The notes: generated by a model not told the origin, from the letters alone. 64,000 bases of DNA from Rickettsia endosymbiont of Cardiosporidium cionae (GCF_015476335.1 NZ_JADAQY010000002.1:153716-217715); one strand, 5' to 3'. Positions 38,934 through 49,324 are shown, counted from the stretch's first letter. Program-made: numbers and translations.

Positions 38934-39843
38934 TTTTTTATCTGGTCTAAAAACTCTATTTAGTAAAACAGCTAATAGTATTGGGAATCAAATTGATAAA
39001 ATATTTATTAGACACTCTAAGTTTGATGAGAATACACTAAAAGAATTGGAGGAAATTTTGATTTTATCAGATGTTGGTGTGGATATGTCTTCTTATATAA
39101 TAGAACAAATTAAGAAATCTAAAATACCTGCAGAGTCGGATCCAAATTTTATTAAATTACAATTATCTAATGTTATTCAAGATATTTTATATCCTCAGCA
39201 TAAGGAGTTTCTGTTGAATAATTCTAAACTTAATGTGGTTTTATTATGTGGAATAAATGGTAGTGGTAAAACCAGTAGTATTGTAAAAATGGTACATAAA
39301 TATGTTAATGAAGGTAAAAAAGTTGCAGTAGCTGCTTGTGATACTTTTAGAGCTGCTGCCGTTGAGCAGTTATTTATTTCTTTAGAATCCTTTAATATCG
39401 GCATCTACACCGCCTCAGATAAGCATAAAGATCCTGCCTCTATATCACATTTTGCTATATCCCAGTCTATACTTGATTCTACAGATATACTGTTTTTAGA
39501 TACCGCTGGTAGATTGCATAATAACACTAGTTTAATGGATGAATTATCTAAGATAGGGCGTATAGCCAAAAAATTTGATGATAATATTGAATTTCAATCG
39601 CTGTTGGTGATAGATAGTAGTATAGGACAAAATTCAGTTATTCAAGCACGTATATTTAATGATTGTATAAATATTGGGGGTTTAATCATTACAAAGTTAG
39701 ATGGGACAGCTAAAGCAGGTTCTGTTATTGGAATTATGTATAACTTCGGACTACCAGTGTATTTTATTACTATGGGTGAATTATATACTGACCTGAAATC
39801 TTTTGTAATAAGAGATTTTGTACAGTCATTGGTTGGTATATAA
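38926..39843 (+). CDS. ftsY: Signal recognition particle receptor FtsY
   Basis: Membrane-associated GTPase that receives the SRP-ribosome complex. The 305-residue protein lacks the long acidic A domain of E. coli FtsY, as is common in alphaproteobacteria, and begins with an amphipathic helix (MNNFLSGLKTLFSKTAN). The N domain is followed by G1 GINGSGKT (109-116), the insertion-box region AACDTFRAAAVEQL, G3 LDTAGR and G4 TKLDGTAKAG. Its RNA partner is encoded at 12659; ffh is not in the window. Overlaps the upstream 916-residue gene by 8 bases. Confidence 0.96.
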   Translation: MNNFLSGLKTLFSKTANSIGNQIDKIFIRHSKFDENTLKELEEILILSDVGVDMSSYIIEQIKKSKIPAESDPNFIKLQLSNVIQDILYPQHKEFLLNNSKLNVVLLCGINGSGKTSSIVKMVHKYVNEGKKVAVAACDTFRAAAVEQLFISLESFNIGIYTASDKHKDPASISHFAISQSILDSTDILFLDTAGRLHNNTSLMDELSKIGRIAKKFDDNIEFQSLLVIDSSIGQNSVIQARIFNDCINIGGLIITKLDGTAKAGSVIGIMYNFGLPVYFITMGELYTDLKSFVIRDFVQSLVGI

Positions 39844-39955
39844 GAAATAATATCTGAAATCTTAAATATAACTTTACTTATATGTTATTATTTATTAGTA
39901 ATATTGCTCAGTTATGGGTATCTTCATGTAGTATAATAGAAATATCATTTTAATT

Positions 39956-42631
39956 ATGGATAAATTTTGTAGTAATAAATATAAAAAAAATATTCAAATA
40001 TCTGGAAAGGATTATGTGATTTATGATATTAATCAAGCCGCTTCAGATGCAGGTTTCAGTATTTTAAAATTACCTTATTCTTTTAGAGTTTTATTTGAGA
40101 ATATTGTCAGGAATAGCACAGATATTTCTCGGCTTCATGTTTTTAGAGATTGGATCAAAAATCGATCTTCTAATCAAGAAATAGAGTATAGGCCTATCAG
40201 GGTACTAATGCAGGATTTTACAGGAGTACCTGCTATTGTAGATTTGGCATCTATGAGGGAAGCTATGCAAAAATTAGGTGGGGATCCTGATATAATAAAT
40301 CCTGTAGTACCAGTAGATTTAGTTATTGACCACTCTGTTCAGGTGGATTCTTATGCTAGTATAAAGTCATTTGATATTAATACCCAAAATGAATTCAAAC
40401 GTAATAGCGAAAGATACGAATTTCTAAGGTGGGGACAAAAGAATTTTAAAAATTTTAGAGTAGTTCCTCCTGGTGCAGGGATATGTCATCAAGTCAATCT
40501 TGAATATTTGGCTAAAACTATTTGGGTAGATAATGATGATAAAAAAACCTTATATCCCGATACATTGGTAGGTACAGATAGCCATACTACGATGGTAAAT
40601 GGGCTCTCTGTTCTCGGCTGGGGTGTAGGAGGTATTGAAGCAGAGGCAGTTATGCTCGGCCAGCCATTGCCTATGGTATTGCCAGAAGTATTGGGAGTTA
40701 AACTAATAGGGAAGTTACAACAGCACGTAATAGCTACAGATTTGGTGTTGAGCATCACCAATATATTAAGAAATTATAAAGTAGTAGGGAAATTTGTAGA
40801 ATTTTTTGGCCCCGGAGTTGGTACATTAACAGCTGCGGATAGGGCAACTATTTCAAACATGTCCCCTGAATATGGAGCAACCTGTGGTTTTTTCCCAATA
40901 GATCAGGAAACAATTCAGTATCTAGATTCTACTGCCAGAGATAAAGTTGATATAGAGATTGTAGTAGAATATTCTAAGTTACAAAATCTTTGGTTATCAG
41001 ACAGTGTGGAAGCTCTTTATACTGATATAATAGAAATAGATTTATCAAATGTTGATATAGTAGCAGCAGGCCCTACTAGGCCTCAGGATCTAGTGCCTTT
41101 AAATAATATCAAGCAAAATTTCGATGCTTTTTTAACACAAATCACAAAACAATCTAATAATTTACAAAATATTGAATGTAAAATTGAAAATGATGATCAT
41201 TCTATATCAGATGGTAGTGTTGTTATAGCAGCTATCACTAGTTGTACTAATACTTCTAACCCCGCTGCAATGATCGCTGCAGGATTAGTAGCTAAAAAAG
41301 CTGTATCGCTTGGTTTAACAACTAAGCCTTGGGTCAAGACATCATTTGCACCAGGTTCAAGAGTTGTTACCGATTATTTATCTAAGTCAGGATTAAATAA
41401 ATTTTTAGATTTATTAGGGTTTAATTTAGTAGGCTACGGATGTACCACTTGTATAGGTAATTCAGGCCCTCTGAATTCTTCAATTAGCAAGTTGATTACT
41501 GAACAGCAGTTAGTAGTAGCATCAGTATTATCAGGAAATAGAAATTTTGAAGGTAGGATACATCCTTTAGTACGTGCTAATTACTTGATGTCTCCTCCAC
41601 TAGTGGTGATTTATGCTTTAGCTGGCAAAATTATTAATTTATTAGATGAGCCCATTGCAATGACAGAAGAAGGGCATAACGTATTTTTAAGTGATTTGTG
41701 GCCAGATAAAGGAGATATTGATTTATATATAGCAAAATATATCACTAGTTCTATGTTTAAAACTAAATATGATAAGATATTTGATGGTGATGATTGTTGG
41801 AATAATGCAACTGTACAACGCAGTTCTCTATATCCATGGGATATATCCAGTAATTACATTGCTAACCCTCCGTATTTTGATTCTGCAAGTAGCACATCAC
41901 AGTTATGTGATATAAATCAAGCAAAAATTTTAGCATTATTTGGAGATTCTGTAACCACAGATCACATATCTCCAGCTGGTACTATTAGCCCGGGTACTCC
42001 TGCTTCAGATTATTTATTAAACCATAATATAGATGCTAAGGCTTTTAACTCTTACGGTTCCCGTAGAGGAAACCATCATGTTATGGTACGTGGTACGTTT
42101 GCAAATTTGAGAATTAAAAATCAATTATGCAAAAATATTGATGGAGGTATGACGGTTAATCATTTTACTAAAGAGATTACCTCAATATATGATGCTGCGA
42201 TGGATTATAAGTCGCGCAATATAGATCTGATAATTTTTGCTGGTAAAGAATACGGTACAGGTTCTTCTAGGGATTGGGCTGCTAAAGGTACTAAATTACT
42301 TGGAGTGAGAGCAGTAGTGGCAGAGAGTTTTGAAAGGATCCATAGATCAAATCTCATAGGGATGGGGGTGTTGCCAATACAGTTTAAGGATAATGTAAAA
42401 TGGCAAGATCTAAAATTATTAGGTGAAGAAGATATTAGTATTATGAACCTAAATTCCAATATTAAACCTTATCATGAAGCATTATGTGTAATTAGTCATA
42501 ATAATAAAAAACTTTTACAGTTACCTGTGGTATTACAAATTTATACTGAAATAGAAGTAGAATATCTGAAACATGGAAGTGTATTAGGTTTTGTGTTAAA
42601 TACTATTTTTTCTGGTGGGTATCGTGCCTAG
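39956..42631 (+). CDS. acnA: Aconitate hydratase A
   Basis: Interconverts citrate and isocitrate in the TCA cycle through a [4Fe-4S] cluster. The 891-residue protein has the AcnA/IRP1-type order: VLMQDFTGVPAIVDLASMR, DLVIDHSVQVD, PDTLVGTDSHTTMVNGLSVLGWG, the cluster cysteines C430 (TSCTNTSNP), C496 and C499 (GYGCTTCIGNSG), and the swivel domain with TDHISPAGTI and GKEYGTGSSRDWAAKG. Its stop codon lies in the first unit of a 12-bp tandem repeat that also carries the start of the next gene. Confidence 0.97.
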   Translation: MDKFCSNKYKKNIQISGKDYVIYDINQAASDAGFSILKLPYSFRVLFENIVRNSTDISRLHVFRDWIKNRSSNQEIEYRPIRVLMQDFTGVPAIVDLASMREAMQKLGGDPDIINPVVPVDLVIDHSVQVDSYASIKSFDINTQNEFKRNSERYEFLRWGQKNFKNFRVVPPGAGICHQVNLEYLAKTIWVDNDDKKTLYPDTLVGTDSHTTMVNGLSVLGWGVGGIEAEAVMLGQPLPMVLPEVLGVKLIGKLQQHVIATDLVLSITNILRNYKVVGKFVEFFGPGVGTLTAADRATISNMSPEYGATCGFFPIDQETIQYLDSTARDKVDIEIVVEYSKLQNLWLSDSVEALYTDIIEIDLSNVDIVAAGPTRPQDLVPLNNIKQNFDAFLTQITKQSNNLQNIECKIENDDHSISDGSVVIAAITSCTNTSNPAAMIAAGLVAKKAVSLGLTTKPWVKTSFAPGSRVVTDYLSKSGLNKFLDLLGFNLVGYGCTTCIGNSGPLNSSISKLITEQQLVVASVLSGNRNFEGRIHPLVRANYLMSPPLVVIYALAGKIINLLDEPIAMTEEGHNVFLSDLWPDKGDIDLYIAKYITSSMFKTKYDKIFDGDDCWNNATVQRSSLYPWDISSNYIANPPYFDSASSTSQLCDINQAKILALFGDSVTTDHISPAGTISPGTPASDYLLNHNIDAKAFNSYGSRRGNHHVMVRGTFANLRIKNQLCKNIDGGMTVNHFTKEITSIYDAAMDYKSRNIDLIIFAGKEYGTGSSRDWAAKGTKLLGVRAVVAESFERIHRSNLIGMGVLPIQFKDNVKWQDLKLLGEEDISIMNLNSNIKPYHEALCVISHNNKKLLQLPVVLQIYTEIEVEYLKHGSVLGFVLNTIFSGGYRA

Positions 42632-42671
42632 TAGTGTGCCTAGTAGTGTGCCTAGTAGTATGCCTAGTATA
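42624..42671 (+). repeat. 12-bp tandem repeat at the acnA/ccmB junction
   Basis: Four direct units: GTGCCTAGTAGT at 42624, 42636 and 42648, then ATGCCTAGTATA at 42660. The acnA stop codon TAG (42629-42631) is in the first unit. In the ccmB frame each unit begins with a possible start codon (GTG, GTG, GTG, ATG), so the repeat offers up to four starts and adds VPSS units to the N-terminus. It probably arose by slippage and may vary between strains. Confidence 0.95.
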
Positions 42672-43301
42672 TTTGTATTGATCAGACATGATCTTAAATT
42701 ACAATATCGTGTCTATAATACTCCGATATATTTAGGAATATTTTTATTATTCAATTCTGTAGCATCGGTTTTGATAATTACTCCTGATAGGTTAGAGGAA
42801 TTGATCACTGCATTATTTATACTGTTTATTCCGATGCTGTTTCTTAATTTACAAAATATGTTAAAAACTGAGTTTCTTGATGGTTGCTTAGAGTTATTAA
42901 TGGTTCATTTTACCCCTATAGAGATAGTTATATCTAAGTATATTGTATTATCTTTATATAATATTGTTGCTTTTTTTATATATATGTTGTTTTTTTATTT
43001 GGTTTTTTCTTTTACTTTATATAAGGTCCTTATTTTATATGTAATATCAGTATTATTGATTTTTGTAACTATTTCTCTATTTTTACTATCCAGTTCAATT
43101 GAATGTTATTTTTCTGGTAGAAAAAATTATGTTTCACTTGTTATTATCCCTATTTTAATACCAAATATGATCTTATCAGGCATACTAATAGATAGTGATA
43201 AGTTAAGTTATCTATTACTTATTATTAGTAGTAGTATGATTACTATACCAATAGCATTAGTTGGTTCTAGTTATTTAATAAAAAATATTTATAACATATA
43301 A
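42660..43301 (+). CDS. ccmB: Heme exporter permease CcmB
   Basis: Membrane subunit of the CcmAB(CD) complex of cytochrome c maturation system I. From the ATG at 42660 it is 213 residues, normal for CcmB; in-frame GTG codons up to 42615 could lengthen it. It has about six hydrophobic helices and the family features VLIRHDLKLQYR near the N-terminus, LEELITALFILFIPML, LELLMVHFTPIEIVISKYI and LPIALVGSSYLI-like end (TIPIALVGSSYLIKN). No ccmA is next to it. Cytochrome c1 (petC) in this window is a client of the pathway. Confidence 0.88.
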   Translation: MPSIFVLIRHDLKLQYRVYNTPIYLGIFLLFNSVASVLIITPDRLEELITALFILFIPMLFLNLQNMLKTEFLDGCLELLMVHFTPIEIVISKYIVLSLYNIVAFFIYMLFFYLVFSFTLYKVLILYVISVLLIFVTISLFLLSSSIECYFSGRKNYVSLVIIPILIPNMILSGILIDSDKLSYLLLIISSSMITIPIALVGSSYLIKNIYNI

Positions 43302-43417
43302 CATTATAAAATTAACTTGTGTTTACTATAATTATATGTGCTAAGTTAGAGAAATATGGTAATATCCAGTGTGTGAAGGTAGGTTAATTATTTAAGTGTC
43401 TGCAATATAGTTTGATC

Positions 43418-43828
43418 GTGTCCATAATAAGTTATATTATATCATTCATAGCTAAGATTTTTAAAAATCCTATGGTGTCTTTTGTATTTGGTATATTTGC
43501 CAAATGGTATATCGTAGTAGTGGTAACAGCAGTTGTTGTAGTGTTTTGGGTTTTTAAGGGGTTAGAGACAACAGGGATATTAGGTGATATTTTTGGTAAA
43601 TTATACTCTGTTACCAGTTATGCGAAATCGGTTGCGCGTTATTGCACTCCTAAAATTAAGAATTTGAATGATTTTTTTTATTGTCTAGATAACCCAGCTG
43701 TATATGTGGAATCAGATTCAGAAAAAGAACTTAATTCTTTAATAAATAAGGCAATATCTGCTGAATCAATTAACAAATTGTTAGAAAAACAAGAAAATGA
43801 GCTTTCAAATGATCCTTATTCAAACTGA
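43418..43828 (+). CDS. Small membrane protein upstream of petA, function unknown (DUF2670-like?)
   Basis: About 136 residues from a GTG at 43418 (a TTG at 43412 is also possible; no ATG precedes). One strong membrane helix (about 22-50, FAKWYIVVVVTAVVVVFWVFKGLE) is followed by a soluble tail with CTPKIKNLNDFFYCLDNP and a helical C-terminus. From memory it resembles a small Rickettsiales-conserved family (DUF2670), but I could not check this. It lies 43 bases before the petABC operon in the same direction, so a link to the bc1 complex is possible but only positional. Confidence 0.6.
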   Translation: MSIISYIISFIAKIFKNPMVSFVFGIFAKWYIVVVVTAVVVVFWVFKGLETTGILGDIFGKLYSVTSYAKSVARYCTPKIKNLNDFFYCLDNPAVYVESDSEKELNSLINKAISAESINKLLEKQENELSNDPYSN

Positions 43829-43871
43829 ATCAATTATTAATTCTGATTTATTTTTAAAATAATTATTGTAT

Positions 43872-44381
43872 ATGGAGTTAGATAGAAGAGATTTTATTGT
43901 ATTAACAGCTACTGGCATGGTCGCTATAGGGGCTCTTTGTACTATTTGGCCTTTAGTGGATTCTATGAATCCTGCTGCAGATATATTAGCAATATCAGAA
44001 ATAGAAGTAGATTTATCTAGTATCCTTGCCGGAGAGAGTTTAACGGTGAAATGGCAAGGCAAACCAGTATTTATTAAGCATAGAAAAAAATCTGAAATTC
44101 ATGAGGCAGAGATATCTAGGTTAGATAAGTTGATTGATCCGGAATATGATAGCAATAGGGTAAAAGAAGGCCATAGTCAATGGTTGATTGTAATAGGTAT
44201 ATGTACCCATTTAGGGTGTATACCTGTAGCAAATAAGGGGGATTATATGGGAGGATGGTTTTGCCCTTGCCACGGTTCACACTATGATAGCTCTGGTAGA
44301 ATAAGAAAAGGTCCTGCACCTAAAAATTTAATAGTACCTCCGTATAATTTTATTAATGATAATAAAGTTAGAATTGGTTAA
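43872..44381 (+). CDS. petA: Ubiquinol-cytochrome c reductase Rieske iron-sulfur subunit
   Basis: [2Fe-2S] subunit of the bc1 complex. From ATG 43872 it is 169 residues; a TTG two codons upstream is less likely. It has the twin-arginine-like start [19 protein letters not shown] (Tat signal-anchor), the anchor helix about 8-28, then the cluster motifs CTHLGC (111-116) and CPCHGSHYD (131-139), both with their histidine ligands. It is the first gene of petABC; petB starts one base after its stop codon. Confidence 0.96.
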   Translation: MELDRRDFIVLTATGMVAIGALCTIWPLVDSMNPAADILAISEIEVDLSSILAGESLTVKWQGKPVFIKHRKKSEIHEAEISRLDKLIDPEYDSNRVKEGHSQWLIVIGICTHLGCIPVANKGDYMGGWFCPCHGSHYDSSGRIRKGPAPKNLIVPPYNFINDNKVRIG

Positions 44382-44382
44382 A

Positions 44383-45624
44383 ATGGCTGATGATCATAAA
44401 AATAATAATCTTGCAAATATGGGATTAAGAGAATCTAGTGCAGTAACTAATAAAAAGGCTAATAACTCAATTATTGCATGGATCAATTATCGCTTGCCTA
44501 TTTTCTCATTTTTAGAGCATTTCACTCACTATAAAACTCCCAGGAATTTGCATTATATGTGGAATTTAGGTTCTATTGCTGGTCTTGGTTTGGTGATACA
44601 GATTATTACAGGGATATTGTTAGCTATGCATTATACTCCTCACGTTGATCATGCGTTTTTGAGCGTTGAAAAAATTATGAGAGATGTTAATTATGGCTGG
44701 TTAATACGTTATACACATGCAGTTGGTTCCTCAATGTTTTTTACTGCTACTTATTTGCACATACTTAGGGGGCTTTATTATGGTTCTTACAAAGCTCCTA
44801 GAGAATTATTATGGCATATAGGATTAATTATTTTTCTTACTATGATGGCAACCGCATTTATGGGGTATGTTTTACCTTGGGGGCAAATGAGTTATTGGGG
44901 GGCAACTGTCATCACTAACTTGTTTTCTGCTATTCCTATAATAGGTGAAAGTATAGTATCTTGGCTTTGGGGAGGGTTTGCTGTTGATAATCCTACACTA
45001 AATAGATTTTTTGCTTTACATTATTTACTGCCTTTTATTTTAGTGTTTTTAGTATTACTACATATATGGGCGTTGCATACACATGGTTCTAATAATCCTA
45101 CCGGTAAAAAACTAGATGATAAAGATATGATACCATTTCATCCTTATTACACTGTGAAGGATCTTTTTGGTTTTGGTGTATATCTTCTGATATTTGCATA
45201 TTTTGTGTTTTATCAACCTAATTTAATGGGGCATCCAGATAATTATATACCTGCTAATCCGATGGTGACTCCTTTACATATAGTGCCTGAATGGTATTTT
45301 TTACCGTTCTATGCAATATTAAGAGCTATACCCTCAAAATTAGGAGGTGTTATCGCTATGTTTGGTAGTATAGTAGTTTTATTTTTTCTGCCTTGGATTG
45401 ATAAATCAAAAATCAGAACTACTAGTAATAGGCCAATATATAGGTGGATGTTTTGGTTTTTTTTATTAGATTGTTTGATTTTAGGGTATATTGGAGGCAT
45501 GCCAGCAGAGGAACCTTATATACTTATTAGTAGGTTGGCTTCTGCGTATTATTTTTTTCATTTCTTAATAATATTACCTATTGTTTCTTATAGTGAGAAA
45601 AATATAGAACATTTATTTGAGTAA
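44383..45624 (+). CDS. petB: Cytochrome b of the bc1 complex
   Basis: Membrane subunit holding hemes bL and bH and both quinone sites. The start is ATG 44383 ([10 protein letters not shown]), right after petA; an upstream in-frame ATG lies inside petA. The 413-residue protein has the histidine pairs in [33 protein letters not shown] and [14 protein letters not shown], the Qo-site motif [13 protein letters not shown] and the [14 protein letters not shown] segment. Full-length (both N- and C-terminal parts fused), as in other alphaproteobacteria. Confidence 0.97.
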   Translation: MADDHKNNNLANMGLRESSAVTNKKANNSIIAWINYRLPIFSFLEHFTHYKTPRNLHYMWNLGSIAGLGLVIQIITGILLAMHYTPHVDHAFLSVEKIMRDVNYGWLIRYTHAVGSSMFFTATYLHILRGLYYGSYKAPRELLWHIGLIIFLTMMATAFMGYVLPWGQMSYWGATVITNLFSAIPIIGESIVSWLWGGFAVDNPTLNRFFALHYLLPFILVFLVLLHIWALHTHGSNNPTGKKLDDKDMIPFHPYYTVKDLFGFGVYLLIFAYFVFYQPNLMGHPDNYIPANPMVTPLHIVPEWYFLPFYAILRAIPSKLGGVIAMFGSIVVLFFLPWIDKSKIRTTSNRPIYRWMFWFFLLDCLILGYIGGMPAEEPYILISRLASAYYFFHFLIILPIVSYSEKNIEHLFE

Positions 45625-45636
45625 GATATATTTAAT

Positions 45637-46455
45637 TTGTGTTTTTATTATAAAATAATTGGATTTTATGTTGTGTGCAATAGAGTTTTTTTTAATTTTG
45701 TAGTGATTTTACTAGTAATTTGTAGTGCTAACAATAGTTTCGGTAATAGTGGTGATAGTAAAATGTTACCAAATAAAAGAGTGGTTTGGCCTTTTGAAGG
45801 TGTTTTAGGTAGTGTTGATAGGCAATCTGCCCAAAGGGGAGCTCAGGTGTATTTTGAGGTTTGTTCTGTGTGTCATGGATTAGATTATTTATATTATCGT
45901 AACTTAAAAGATATAGGTTTTACTGAAAATGAAATATCAGCATTAAGTAAGTCTTATAAAATTATTGATGGCCCTAATGATACAGGAGAAATGTTTGAAA
46001 GAAGTGCCTTACCATCTGATAGAATAGTACCACCATTCCCGAATGCTGAGGCAGCAAAAATGGCTAATAATGGCGCATTGCCTCCGGATTTGTCACTCAT
46101 TGTAAAATCTAGACCCGATGGAGCAAATTATTTGTTCTCATTATTGACTGGGTATCTTGAACCTCCAAAAGATTATATATTGAGTGAAGGATTATCTTAT
46201 AACCCTTATTTTGAAGGATCACAAATAGCAATGCCAGAGCCATTAATGGATGATCAGGTGAAATTTATTGATGGTACAAATGCAACAGTAGAACAGATGG
46301 CGCGTGATGTAACTATTTTTCTCCAGTGGGCTGCTGAGCCTGAAATGGAACATCGTAAATCTTTAGGGTTAAAGGTGGTTTTGTATTTGATGATCTCTAC
46401 TTTAGTGTTTTATATAGCTAAGAATACAATATGGGCTAGACTCACTAAAGTATAA
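45637..46455 (+). CDS. petC: Cytochrome c1
   Basis: Periplasmic heme c subunit of the bc1 complex, passing electrons to cytochrome c. Up to 272 residues. It has an N-terminal signal sequence (NFVVILLVICSANNSFG), heme motif CSVCH (residues 76-80 from the listed start), YYRNLKDIGF, the axial-methionine region SQIAMPEPL and a C-terminal membrane anchor (VVLYLMISTLVFYIAKN). No ATG precedes the signal peptide; the start is a TTG at 45637 or a GTG at 45673. It ends the petABC operon and converges on a prenyl synthase gene. Confidence 0.93.
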   Translation: MCFYYKIIGFYVVCNRVFFNFVVILLVICSANNSFGNSGDSKMLPNKRVVWPFEGVLGSVDRQSAQRGAQVYFEVCSVCHGLDYLYYRNLKDIGFTENEISALSKSYKIIDGPNDTGEMFERSALPSDRIVPPFPNAEAAKMANNGALPPDLSLIVKSRPDGANYLFSLLTGYLEPPKDYILSEGLSYNPYFEGSQIAMPEPLMDDQVKFIDGTNATVEQMARDVTIFLQWAAEPEMEHRKSLGLKVVLYLMISTLVFYIAKNTIWARLTKV

Positions 46456-46473
46456 TTATTGGGTGTTTTATGT

Positions 46474-47463
46474 TTAGTAGATTCTATCAGTGATGTAGTC
46501 TACAATTTGTAATAAGTATTGTTTATATATATTATCATCATTGATATTTAATTTATTGATACCAGACTTTGCCTGATTCTTCATAAGAGTTAATTTATTA
46601 TGAATTGTTTCTTTAATTTTCAGGGTATATAATTTTTCTTGAACCCATCGCAAATCAACCTCTGATTTATTACCTTCTAACATTATTTCTAACAATGTTT
46701 TTTTGTCATTAGGTTTAGCAATTTGATATAGTGTAATTATTGGTAATGTTATTTTTCCTTCTTTGAAATCTTGTCCTATATTTTTACCAATATCTGAGCT
46801 TTCACCGCAATAGTCCAATATATCATCTGTAATTTGAAAAATCATCCCTAGTAATAGGCCATAGGTTTTCATAATATCATGGTGTTTTTCTGATTGTTTT
46901 GTAATAATGGATCCAGTTTCGCAAGCAGCACTAAATAATTGAGCAGTTTTTGACTGAATAATCTTATAGTAATCATCTTTATCTAACATTTCTTTTAGTT
47001 GTAGCTTTGCCAATTGTTGTACTTCACCCCTTATGATAATAGAAGAAGTTTCTGCTAATAAAGATAATATTTTTATTGATTTAGTTGAAACCAAAAAATT
47101 GAATGATTGGCTTAATAAAAAGTCTCCTACTAATATGCTAGCATTGTTCCCCCAGATTATATTTGCTGAAGGCAAGAATCTCCTTACAGTACCTTCGTCT
47201 ATTACATCATCATGTAGTAGAGTTGCTATGTGCATTGATTCAATAGCTGCTGCTATTAGTATATGATCTGATCCTTCATAGTTAAACATTTTAGATGTAA
47301 GTATATGTAGGATAGATCTTATTTTTTTACCTCCTGAATTTATTATGTGTTCTCCTATGGATTTGATTAACTCTTCTTTCAGATTATAACTATTCAACAT
47401 AGCAGTATGGATTTTTTGTAAATCATCATCTAGCGCTTGTTGTATATCAGTGATAATATGCAT
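46474..47463 (-). CDS. ispB: Polyprenyl diphosphate synthase (IspB-like)
   Basis: Builds the long prenyl tail of ubiquinone from IPP. The 329-residue protein has the first aspartate-rich motif LLHDDVIDEGTVRR (DDVID 85-89), GNNASILVGDFLLSQSFN, and the second motif QITDDILDYCG (DDILD 211-215), with GKNIGQDFKEGKITLPII after it. The lack of bulky residues just before the first motif fits a long-chain (C40-like) synthase. The quinone it would make feeds complexes I and III encoded nearby. Exact chain length is inference. Confidence 0.88.
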   Translation of the reverse strand: MHIITDIQQALDDDLQKIHTAMLNSYNLKEELIKSIGEHIINSGGKKIRSILHILTSKMFNYEGSDHILIAAAIESMHIATLLHDDVIDEGTVRRFLPSANIIWGNNASILVGDFLLSQSFNFLVSTKSIKILSLLAETSSIIIRGEVQQLAKLQLKEMLDKDDYYKIIQSKTAQLFSAACETGSIITKQSEKHHDIMKTYGLLLGMIFQITDDILDYCGESSDIGKNIGQDFKEGKITLPIITLYQIAKPNDKKTLLEIMLEGNKSEVDLRWVQEKLYTLKIKETIHNKLTLMKNQAKSGINKLNINDDNIYKQYLLQIVDYITDRIY

Positions 47464-47772
47464 AATATATAAGATTTAATTTTACTTTAATATGAAGAAT
47501 GATAAAGATATAGAATCTATATTCTGTAACATGAATTTTAAAAATTGTTATCAGTTTGTTTGCTCATGTTATGCAGTTTACTGCAGCTCTTAATTTAGAA
47601 GTTTTAAATTCATCCATCAATTATTCTATTATTTAACAATAAAATATGCTGGTTAGCTGTTAAGATATGAATCATATGTTTCTATTTTTTATAGAGAAGC
47701 AATGTTAATAACAAAGTTATTTCCGCACTGAATTATCAACACGAATCTTCTTTTTATATTACCAAGTTGAGT
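47464..47772. other. Intergenic region between metG and the prenyl synthase gene
   Basis: 309 bases with no supported gene. It lies downstream of metG and upstream of the prenyl synthase (both minus strand), so it should hold the latter's promoter. It contains TTATCAACA at about 47735, one mismatch from a DnaA box, but I see no cluster of boxes and make no origin claim. Confidence 0.35.
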
Positions 47773-49317
47773 TTATAGCCGTTGAAAAATAATCTGAGGC
47801 TCAGAAATTTTTGTATTATATTTCAGTGCAAATTTGTAATTTAGATGTTGTATTTTGCGTTCATTTTTTGGGACTGATATCTGATTCAATATTACTTCTG
47901 CAAATTTTGGAGTAAACGCTTGCATCACTATACATACACATCTAATTAATTCTAACAATTGATAAATCACCAAATTCATATCTGAAATCTTATTATGTTT
48001 TTTTAATTTCCAAGGCTCTTTATTATCTATAAATTTATTACCAAGTTCAACAATTCCTAGTATATACTCTAATATGGTATCTACTTTATAATTTGTAATT
48101 AGTTCTTCCAAATTCGATAAATATTTACCTACTTGTGTTAGTAATTCTTTGTTATATATCTCTGTAATACTATATTCTAGAATTTCTGGTATAGCTTGAT
48201 TACAATTATTATATGCAAATACGCATGTTCTATGAATTAAATTTCCTATCTTGTTAACTAATTCTGTATTATTCATTAAGAGTATTTTATTTTTAGAATA
48301 ATCTCCATCATTACCTAAAGAAATCCCTCTTATCATGAAATACCTAACTAAATCTATACCAAAATTTTCTAACAATTCACATGGATCAATGACGTTACCT
48401 AAAGATTTAGAAATCTTTTGCCCCTCATTTGTCCACCAACCATGAGAAAATATTGTTTTAGGCAGTGCTATTTTAGCAGACATAAGAAATGCTGGCCAGT
48501 AGATAGCATGAAATTTTAGTATATCTTTTCCTATTATATGTAAATTTGCTGGCCAATATTTATAGAATAATGATGCATCTTCTGTACCATAGTTTAAAGC
48601 AGATATATAGTTTGTAAGTGCGTCTAGCCACACGTATATGACGTGACTGATATCATTAGGGACCTTTATACCCCACTTTAGTTTTAGTCTAGAAATTGAT
48701 AAATCATTTAACCCGGATTTAACAAAATTTTTTACTTCATTCATGTATTGTTTAGGTTTAATAAAATCTGGATTACTGTCGTAAAACTTAATTAATGCAT
48801 CTTGCCATTTAGATAATGCAAAGAAATAACTAGTTTCTTCTAACCATTCTACTGTTGATCCTGTAGGAGCCAATCCATTATTATCCAATTCTGTTACGTT
48901 ATAAAAAGATTCATCTCTTAGGGAGTACCATCCTTTATATTTTCCGAGATATATATCTCCGTTATCTAAAAGTTTCTTCCAAAGAGATTGGACAGTATTT
49001 TTATGTCTTTCTTCTGTTGTTCTGATAAAATCTGTATTTGTTATATCAAAATCCTTGGTTAATTTCTTAAAAAATTCTGAATTTTCTGTAACAAAATCAT
49101 AAGTCTTTTTCCCTGATTCAGTAGCAGATTTTAGAATTTTTTGTCCGTGTTCATCTGTCCCTGTTAAAAACAATACTTCTTTATTTTGCATCCTCATCAA
49201 TCTAGCTATTACATCTGCAATTATACAACTGTATAAATGTCCTATATGCGGTTTATCATTCACGTAAAATATAGGAGTAGTAATGTAAAAAGAATTACTT
49301 TTATTTAGGTTTTGCAT
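47773..49317 (-). CDS. metG: Methionyl-tRNA synthetase
   Basis: Charges tRNA-Met and initiator tRNA. The 514-residue class I synthetase has HIGH (24-27, KPHIGHLYS), TGTDEHGQKI (52-61), the connecting peptide without zinc-binding cysteines (GWYSLRDESFYN), VYVWLDALTNY and the KMSKS-type loop KISKS (301-305, GQKISKSLGN). The C-terminal anticodon-binding helices are present and there is no EMAP/Trbp111 tRNA-binding extension, as in many alphaproteobacteria. It is the last gene of a minus-strand run starting with the MFS gene. Confidence 0.97.
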   Translation of the reverse strand: MQNLNKSNSFYITTPIFYVNDKPHIGHLYSCIIADVIARLMRMQNKEVLFLTGTDEHGQKILKSATESGKKTYDFVTENSEFFKKLTKDFDITNTDFIRTTEERHKNTVQSLWKKLLDNGDIYLGKYKGWYSLRDESFYNVTELDNNGLAPTGSTVEWLEETSYFFALSKWQDALIKFYDSNPDFIKPKQYMNEVKNFVKSGLNDLSISRLKLKWGIKVPNDISHVIYVWLDALTNYISALNYGTEDASLFYKYWPANLHIIGKDILKFHAIYWPAFLMSAKIALPKTIFSHGWWTNEGQKISKSLGNVIDPCELLENFGIDLVRYFMIRGISLGNDGDYSKNKILLMNNTELVNKIGNLIHRTCVFAYNNCNQAIPEILEYSITEIYNKELLTQVGKYLSNLEELITNYKVDTILEYILGIVELGNKFIDNKEPWKLKKHNKISDMNLVIYQLLELIRCVCIVMQAFTPKFAEVILNQISVPKNERKIQHLNYKFALKYNTKISEPQIIFQRL

Positions 49318-49324
49318 TATGTAA

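Noticed and set aside
47652-47663. 12-base sequence GTTAGCTGTTAA shared with 6101-6112
   Set aside because: A single 12-mer match between intergenic regions is expected by chance in AT-biased DNA and no larger repeat surrounds it.
47735-47743. Near-DnaA-box TTATCAACA here and its complement near 52264
   Set aside because: Isolated one-mismatch sites without clustering or origin-type gene context; not evidence for a replication origin.
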